Below are positions 6,015 through 9,039 of a stretch of DNA of 9,039 nucleotides, in pieces. Each line of letters opens with the position of its first letter. The first letter of the stretch is position 1. Source of the DNA: Candidatus Bathyarchaeota archaeon. Lineage in GTDB: Archaea > Thermoproteota > Bathyarchaeia > Bathyarchaeales > WAQA01. A program made the position numbers and the translations under genes. The DNA lies in assembly GCA_015520475.1 (NCBI GenBank), contig WAQA01000039.1:1-9039 (forward strand), written 5' to 3'. Under the pieces are notes generated by a model. That model worked only from the letters and a program-made list of their open reading frames with translations, was not told the DNA's origin and made no database searches.

Positions 6015-6440
6015 TCACACAGTAGCTATCAAGGTAATTTTAATCTTCTGGGATGGATCCTTTATTCTCTCTATAAGGCTTCTGGAGAGGTCGGCGGCGG
6101 CCTTATCTGCTTTGACAGCTATGGTTCTGCCGCAGATGTACATGCTTCTCCTAACAACCATACTGTTAGAGTCTATGAATGAGAGTCTAGGGTCTCCCTT
6201 GGCCTTTACAACTTCAGATAAGCCGTCAGCCTCGATGATTATGGTTATCTCAGCATCCTCCATTCGAGCTACCCTCTTAAAGTCTACATGTAGGTCGGCG
6301 GCGGCTTTATCTGCTCCTAAAGCGATTATGCAGTCACCCTGCTCAGTTAGAAACTCGTCACGTGTAATCTCGAATGTTGTTCTATGCTCCGCCTTAACAA
6401 GTCTATGTCCATGGGCATAGATGACATCGGTAGCTCTCAA
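6015..6440 (-). CDS. DUF371 archaeal conserved protein
   Basis: This 141-residue cytosolic protein belongs to the archaeal DUF371 family, whose function I do not know. Recognisable landmarks are FEITRDEFLTEQGDCIIALGAD (23-44, in parts FEITRD and GDCII), an ADKAAADL motif at 43-50, KGDPRLSF (81-88), VRRSMY (96-101), and GRTIAVKADKAAADLSRSL, which brings a second ADKAAADL at 111-118. The motif is therefore present once in each half, suggesting an internal pseudo-repeat. The start is TTG 6440: no in-frame ATG or GTG precedes the conserved region, an in-frame TAA lies just upstream, and GGTGGT is 3 nt before the TTG. It follows the RAM-protein pair by 137 nt in the same orientation and may share their transcript. 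Nothing in the protein suggests membrane attachment or export. Confidence 0.85.
   Translation of the reverse strand: MRATDVIYAHGHRLVKAEHRTTFEITRDEFLTEQGDCIIALGADKAAADLHVDFKRVARMEDAEITIIIEADGLSEVVKAKGDPRLSFIDSNSMVVRRSMYICGRTIAVKADKAAADLSRSLIERIKDPSQKIKITLIATV
6088..6315. repeat. Near-identical 24-nt direct repeat within the DUF371 gene
   Basis: Bases 6088-6111 and 6292-6315 match at 23 of 24 positions, the one difference being C versus T near the middle. Both copies encode ADKAAADL in the same frame on the minus strand. The similarity extends to synonymous positions, not only to the amino acids. Confidence 0.8.
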
Positions 6441-6518
6441 ATGACCACCACTAAATAATTAGCGATTAACAATTACTTATAGATGGATGTGAGGGGGCTG
6501 CGGAGAACGTAACGTCTC

Positions 6519-6523
6519 AAAAA
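6519..6523 (-). terminator. Possible U-tract terminator after the RAM pair
   Basis: The minus strand carries TTTTT about 55 nt past the stop of the second RAM gene, in the 137-nt gap before DUF371. Archaeal polymerase can terminate at such short U runs, but a run of five is weak evidence and read-through into DUF371 is possible. I see no other definite element in this gap. Confidence 0.25.
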
Positions 6524-6577
6524 TATGTCTGAAAGATTTGTGGTCTTACACTTCTTTTATGATGATTAAGAGATGTA

Positions 6578-6802
6578 TTATGCTTCTACGAGGGTTTCTG
6601 TACTCCTAACGCCGTCAAGCTTGTTCAGTTTGCTTGTAACTTCCCTTATCTCCTTATACCCTTCAAGTTCGATGAAGACTGCAATGTCGAATCTACCATA
6701 TGTAAAGTAGGCTTTACGGACGCCTTCAATACCCCTTATTGATTTAAGTATGGCTTCAGCTTTTGTCGGTACAACCTTCAATAATATACATGCATTCAAC
6801 AT
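6578..6802 (-). CDS. Stand-alone Lrp/AsnC ligand-binding (RAM) domain protein, second of pair
   Basis: This 74-residue protein consists only of a RAM domain (beta-alpha-beta-beta-alpha-beta). The core YGRFDIAVFIEL supplies the G-R-(F/Y)-D signature near residues 36-39, followed by an EGYKEI helix start, and the chain ends TETLVE. There is no helix-turn-helix. Such SraR-like proteins form dimers or higher rings that bind amino acids or other small ligands and may modulate full-length Lrp proteins. I start at ATG 6802: a strong GGGGGAG (6810-6816) lies 7 nt upstream, and the length then matches its upstream paralogue. A TTG at 6820, overlapping that neighbour's stop, would add a six-residue basic extension with no SD. 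The pair is only 14 nt apart and surely co-transcribed. Confidence 0.85.
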   Translation of the reverse strand: MLNACILLKVVPTKAEAILKSIRGIEGVRKAYFTYGRFDIAVFIELEGYKEIREVTSKLNKLDGVRSTETLVEA

Positions 6803-6809
6803 TCTCTTT

Positions 6810-6816
6810 CTCCCCC
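6810..6816 (-). promoter_or_regulatory. Strong SD site deciding the start of the second RAM gene
   Basis: GGGGGAG on the minus strand, 7 nt before ATG 6802. It begins right at the end of the upstream cistron, a usual layout for a coupled archaeal operon, and rules in ATG 6802 over the SD-less TTG 6820. Confidence 0.6.
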
Positions 6817-7047
6817 TCAATGTTGAATCTCAACTAGAGTTTCCGTGAAGACGACTCCGCTTAGCCTTCCCATCCTGAGGACTGTTGATGCAAGCTCCTT
6901 GTGGCCTTCTGCTTCTAGATCTACCACAACATCATATCTGCCTAGGACTGGAAAGACTCTCTTCACATTTCTTATCTGACTTATTGTTTTAACAACATCA
7001 TCGAATCTTCCATGTTCTGTTCTAATCAGTACGCATGCCGATACCAT
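6817..7047 (-). CDS. Stand-alone Lrp/AsnC ligand-binding (RAM) domain protein, first of pair
   Basis: This is a 76-residue RAM-only protein. It is clearly paralogous to its downstream neighbour: ACVLIR versus ACILLK near the start, LGRYDVVVDLEAEGHKEL versus YGRFDIAVFIELEGYKEI in the core, and a shared TETLVE end. The G-R-Y-D signature is in the ligand-site turn. There is no DNA-binding domain, and no HTH-coding sequence can be found upstream. ATG 7047 has AGGGGAG (7058-7064) 10 nt upstream and a TATA element suitably placed, so this is the first gene of the transcript. It is divergent from the ribosomal/RNA-polymerase operon. By analogy with characterised RAM-only proteins it probably oligomerises and senses an amino acid; whether the two paralogues form a heteromer is open. 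Confidence 0.87.
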   Translation of the reverse strand: MVSACVLIRTEHGRFDDVVKTISQIRNVKRVFPVLGRYDVVVDLEAEGHKELASTVLRMGRLSGVVFTETLVEIQH

Positions 7048-7084
7048 AACTAAACAACTCCCCTAACATATTCATCTTCCACCG

Positions 7085-7098
7085 ATATTAATTTATCT
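7085..7098 (-). promoter_or_regulatory. TATA element of the RAM-pair transcript
   Basis: The minus strand reads GATAAATTAATATC. Transcription would start near 7066, giving a leader of about 19 nt that includes the AGGGGAG SD at 7058-7064. TATA, leader, SD and start are all well spaced, making this one of the more convincing promoters in the window. Confidence 0.55.
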
Positions 7099-7115
7099 TG
7101 TCTCTTTTTGTCCCG

Positions 7116-7146
7116 GAGAGCCGCTTTATGATTGTGGCGGGCTCTC
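7116..7146. other. Strong inverted repeat in the divergent intergenic region
   Basis: GAGAGCC (7116-7122) is perfectly complementary to GGCTCTC (7140-7146). With a one-base bulge the stem can extend by G-C, C-G and T-G pairs, leaving a loop of about ten bases. It stands out as a G/C-rich block in an otherwise A/T-rich 227-nt gap (7048-7274), outside both predicted promoters. It might be a protein-binding site, an RNA structure or part of a small RNA. I could not match it to a known class. Confidence 0.45.
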
Positions 7147-7215
7147 ATCTGGGTTTAGACAGCTAATTTATAAATATCTTCTCCTTCTTCATTATAACCC
7201 GCCGAAAATAAAAGT

Positions 7216-7230
7216 AAAGGTTTAAATAAA
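7216..7230 (+). promoter_or_regulatory. BRE/TATA promoter of the rps13-rps4-rps11-rpoD operon
   Basis: AAAGG followed by TTTAAATAAA is a good archaeal BRE-TATA combination. Transcription would begin near 7251, giving a leader of roughly 24 nt before ATG 7275. The leader is rich in GGTT and GGAT but has no clean SD match. Confidence 0.6.
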
Positions 7231-7274
7231 AATAATCATTTGGTTCTTAAGTAAGATGGTTGGATGGTTAGGGT

Positions 7275-7733
7275 ATGTCTAAGGAGTTCAAGCATATAGT
7301 ACGTATCGCCGGTGTAGATTTAGATGGAAGCCTCTCAGTAGCCTATGCTCTAAGCCGGATAAAGGGCGTTGGCATTAGGTTAGCCCATGCTATCCTCAAC
7401 AGGCTGAATATAAGATCTGATGCCCGTTTAGGCTTCCTCGGAGAATCCGATGTTGAGAAGATTGAAAATGCAATCTTAAACATTAAGGATCTTGATGTAC
7501 CAAGTTGGCTTCTGAATAGAAGGAAGGATATGGAGAGTGGTGAGGATATTCACCTGATCGGTTCTGACCTTGATTTACGTATTAAATCAGATATTGAATT
7601 GATGAAGGCGATCAAATCTTGGAAGGGTTATCGTCATGCTTATGGACTTAAGGTTCGTGGGCAGAGGACGAGGACTACCGGTAGAACTGGGAAGACGATC
7701 GGTGTTAAAAAGAAGAGGGGAGGTAGACGCTGA
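7275..7733 (+). CDS. rps13: Small-subunit ribosomal protein uS13 (S13p/S18e)
   Basis: This 152-residue protein has the normal length of the archaeal/eukaryotic-type uS13. It opens with FKHIVRIAGVDLDG and the helix-hairpin-helix-like RIKGVG (28-33). The basic tail RGQRTRTTGR (128-137) followed by a Lys/Arg-rich end threads into the 30S head. It contacts 16S rRNA and tRNA at the head and intersubunit bridges. It is first in an operon with uS4, uS11 and RNA-polymerase subunit D, the archaeal counterpart of the bacterial alpha-operon order. The start is ATG 7275, preceded by GGTTAGGGT rather than a clear SD. Its TGA overlaps the next ATG (TGATG), so uS4 is translationally coupled. Confidence 0.97.
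   Translation: MSKEFKHIVRIAGVDLDGSLSVAYALSRIKGVGIRLAHAILNRLNIRSDARLGFLGESDVEKIENAILNIKDLDVPSWLLNRRKDMESGEDIHLIGSDLDLRIKSDIELMKAIKSWKGYRHAYGLKVRGQRTRTTGRTGKTIGVKKKRGGRR
7715..7724 (+). promoter_or_regulatory. SD site for rps4 inside the end of rps13
   Basis: GAGGGGAGGT lies 8 nt upstream of ATG 7733 within the rps13 coding sequence, supporting reinitiation on uS4 at the TGATG overlap. Confidence 0.6.
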
Positions 7734-8287
7734 TGGGTGATCCTAAGAAGCAGAAGAAGAAGTATGAGGGTCCAAGATTTCCGTGGCGTAGCTCCGTCTT
7801 ACAGGCTGAACTTAAACTCTTAGGTGAGTATGGATTGAGGAATAAGAGGGAGCTTTGGCGGCATAGGACGATGCTGTCAAAGTTTAGGGGGATCGCTAGA
7901 TCACTGCTTGCGGTTCCATCAGACGAAAGAAAGAAGCTTGAATCCCAATTGTTAGGGAAGCTTAAAAGGCTTGGTATTCTTCATGAAACCGCTGTCTTGG
8001 ATGATGTTCTAGACTTAACCGTTGAGGATATATTGGAGAGGCGGCTGCAGACGATAGTGTTTCGGAAGGGGCTAGCTAAATCAATCCATCAGGCCCGTCA
8101 ATTAATAACGCATGGTCATATCGTGGTTGGTGATAGAAAGGTTTTTTCACCGAGCTATCTTGTTCTAAAGGATGAAGAGGACAAGGTTGGATATGCACCT
8201 ACTAGTCCATTATCGAATCCTGAGCATCCGTTAAGGGTTTTGTTAGAGGTAGAAGCTGAAGGCAAGGAGGGTGAAGGATCTGAGTAA
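7733..8287 (+). CDS. rps4: Small-subunit ribosomal protein uS4 (S4p/S9e)
   Basis: This 184-residue protein is of the archaeal uS4 type. The N-terminus is Lys-rich (KKQKKKYEGPRFPW), followed by a helical region with ELWRHRTMLSKFRG (40-53). The S4 RNA-binding domain spans about 103-165, including RRLQTIVFRKGLA, ARQLITHGHI and VVGDRKV. An acidic tail (EAEGKEGEGSE) ends the chain. It is a primary binder in 16S rRNA folding, helping nucleate 30S assembly. Translation starts at an ATG sharing its A with the last base of the rps13 stop, behind a strong SD. The last 17 nt overlap the proposed start of uS11. Confidence 0.97.
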   Translation: MGDPKKQKKKYEGPRFPWRSSVLQAELKLLGEYGLRNKRELWRHRTMLSKFRGIARSLLAVPSDERKKLESQLLGKLKRLGILHETAVLDDVLDLTVEDILERRLQTIVFRKGLAKSIHQARQLITHGHIVVGDRKVFSPSYLVLKDEEDKVGYAPTSPLSNPEHPLRVLLEVEAEGKEGEGSE

Positions 8288-8678
8288 AAAAGATGTGAAG
8301 TGGGGCGTAGTTCATATCTACAGTTCATACAATAATACGATAGTGCATATAACTGATCTCTCCGGAGCTGAGACGATAGCGCGGGCTTCTGGAGGAATGT
8401 TTGTTAAGGCTGATCGTTTAGAGTCTTCGCCGTATGCTGCTATGAGAGCGGCTGCCTATGCAGCTGCAATAGCCAAGGATAAGGGGATAACGGCGATACA
8501 TATCAAAGTTAGGGCTCCAGGAGGGTCTGGAGCGAAGACTCCTGGTCCAGGTGCACAGGCAGCTATAAGGGCTCTTGCAAGGGCAGGCTTCAAACAGATA
8601 GGCCGTATAGAAGAGGTTACACCTATCCCGCATGATGGAACGAGGAGGAAGGGCGGTCGGAGAGGCAGAAGAGTCTAA
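8271..8678 (+). CDS. rps11: Small-subunit ribosomal protein uS11 (S11p/S14e)
   Basis: This protein of about 135 residues matches archaeal uS11. KWGVVHIYSSYNNTIVHITD opens the conserved core (in parts WGVVHIYSS and NNTIVHITD), then GAETIARASGG, and the glycine/proline-rich KTPGPGAQAAIRALAR. The invariant basic end is PIPHDGTRRKGGRRGRRV. It sits in the 30S platform, where assembly involves Fap7/AK6 in eukaryotes. The start is uncertain. GTG 8271 is the first candidate, but the only good SD, GGAGG (8266-8270), abuts it with no spacing; the same SD is 9 nt from an in-frame CTG at 8280. Another in-frame GTG at 8295 would begin VKWG. The conserved core is unaffected. It overlaps the end of uS4. Confidence 0.95.
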   Translation: MKDLSKKDVKWGVVHIYSSYNNTIVHITDLSGAETIARASGGMFVKADRLESSPYAAMRAAAYAAAIAKDKGITAIHIKVRAPGGSGAKTPGPGAQAAIRALARAGFKQIGRIEEVTPIPHDGTRRKGGRRGRRV

Positions 8679-8683
8679 GGGTC

Positions 8684-8690
8684 AGGTGAA
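8684..8690 (+). promoter_or_regulatory. SD site for rpoD
   Basis: AGGTGAA lies 5 nt upstream of ATG 8696, in the 17-nt gap after rps11. It is an excellent complement to the archaeal 16S rRNA tail and fixes the rpoD start. Confidence 0.65.
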
Positions 8691-8695
8691 CGTCG

Positions 8696-9039
8696 ATGAA
8701 TATCCAGATACTCAAGAAGGATGGAAATTATATCCGCTTCAAGGTTGAGGGTATTAACCCAGCGTTTGCAAATACGCTTCGCAGAGTTATCTTAAGCGAG
8801 GTTCCAACGATGGCTATAGATGAGGTTATGATAATCGAAAACTCTTCTGTTCTACATGATGAGATACTTACTCTCAGGCTTGGATTGATACCTTTAAAGA
8901 CGGATCTTGACGGCTATAACCTCCCGGAGGAATGTGAGTGTAAGAGCGAGTTTGGATGCAACCTCTGCAGGGTTATATTAACTCTTGATGTTGAAGCCAA
9001 AGATGAAGTAGTAACAGTATATTCAGGGGATATTGTCTC
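8696..9039 (+). CDS. rpoD: DNA-directed RNA polymerase subunit D (Rpo3), 3' truncated
   Basis: The first 114 complete codons of RNA polymerase subunit D (Rpo3) are visible; the gene runs off the right edge (full archaeal D subunits are about 250-270 residues). It is the archaeal counterpart of bacterial alpha-NTD and eukaryotic Rpb3, dimerising with subunit L to start polymerase assembly. Diagnostic segments are FANTLRRVILSEVPTMAID (24-42, in parts NTLRRVILSEVP), the alpha-motif region, and RLGLIPLKTD (61-70). Four cysteines, C80, C82, C88 and C91, follow in a CxC-x5-CxxC arrangement and could coordinate a metal. The Fe-S cluster known in some D subunits is in a later domain not included here. 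It is fourth in the operon after uS11, with a clear SD. Confidence 0.96.
   Translation, partial: MNIQILKKDGNYIRFKVEGINPAFANTLRRVILSEVPTMAIDEVMIIENSSVLHDEILTLRLGLIPLKTDLDGYNLPEECECKSEFGCNLCRVILTLDVEAKDEVVTVYSGDIV

Noticed and set aside
6112..6420. Open frame antisense to DUF371
   Set aside because: It is low-complexity Ser/Met-rich and fully covered by the DUF371 gene, which has family motifs in the minus frame.
6803..6820. Upstream TTG start for the second RAM protein
   Set aside because: No SD precedes it, it overlaps the upstream stop, and the ATG at 6802 has a strong SD and gives a length matching the paralogue.
7116..7157. Possible H/ACA RNA, because an ACA follows the inverted repeat
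   Set aside because: The hairpin is too short for an H/ACA unit, shows no internal pseudouridylation pocket or kink-turn, and an ACA trinucleotide is common by chance.
1..9039. CRISPR arrays, tRNA or rRNA genes, prophage or defence islands
   Set aside because: No regularly spaced repeats, no T-loop (GGTTCRANYCC-like) with matching acceptor stem, and no integrase, transposase or defence-family genes were seen.

Overview
This window reads as a chromosomal segment of an archaeon. The gene order uS13 - uS4 - uS11 - RNA polymerase subunit D is the archaeal arrangement. Several genes are preceded by TATA-type promoters, and strong Shine-Dalgarno (SD) sites occur mainly inside operons. DUF371 and stand-alone Lrp ligand-binding proteins are also typical of archaea. 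Heavy use of AGA/AGG (Arg) and ATA (Ile) codons and moderate GC suggest a thermophilic or TACK-type lineage, but I cannot name the taxon from sequence alone.

Left part (1-1492): the 3' portion of an Lrp/AsnC regulator is followed after 20 nt by an AK6/Fap7-type P-loop nucleotide kinase. Facing them is a compact 112-residue Mrr-like nuclease-fold protein with no visible restriction or modification partner.

Middle part (1557-5907): this region is devoted to sugar or envelope chemistry. A multi-pass membrane protein of the UPF0104/LPG-synthase-TM family is transcribed leftward. Divergent from it are an NAD-dependent nucleotide-sugar epimerase/dehydratase and, 3 nt downstream, a PfkB/ribokinase-family kinase, which form a two-gene operon. 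A Gfo/Idh/MocA oxidoreductase converges on that operon. Together they could make or remodel a sugar used in a glycolipid or glycan, but no glycosyltransferase is in view. The 215-bp gap between the membrane protein and the epimerase holds an unexplained GC-richer segment.

Right-middle part (6015-7047): this leftward stretch carries a DUF371 protein with a duplicated ADKAAADL motif. It also carries two tandem paralogous RAM-domain proteins of about 75 residues that lack a DNA-binding domain.

Right end (7275-9039): a promoter with a clear TATA element drives rps13-rps4-rps11-rpoD, the genes overlapping or tightly spaced; rpoD runs off the window. A strong inverted repeat lies between the RAM pair and this operon.

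I found no CRISPR array, tRNA, rRNA, intact mobile element or recognisable multi-gene defence system. Most of the window is ordinary archaeal housekeeping. The points that deserve a second look are the YxxxR epimerase, the HTH-less RAM pair, the orphan nuclease, the near-identical internal repeat in the DUF371 gene, and two structured or GC-rich intergenic segments.
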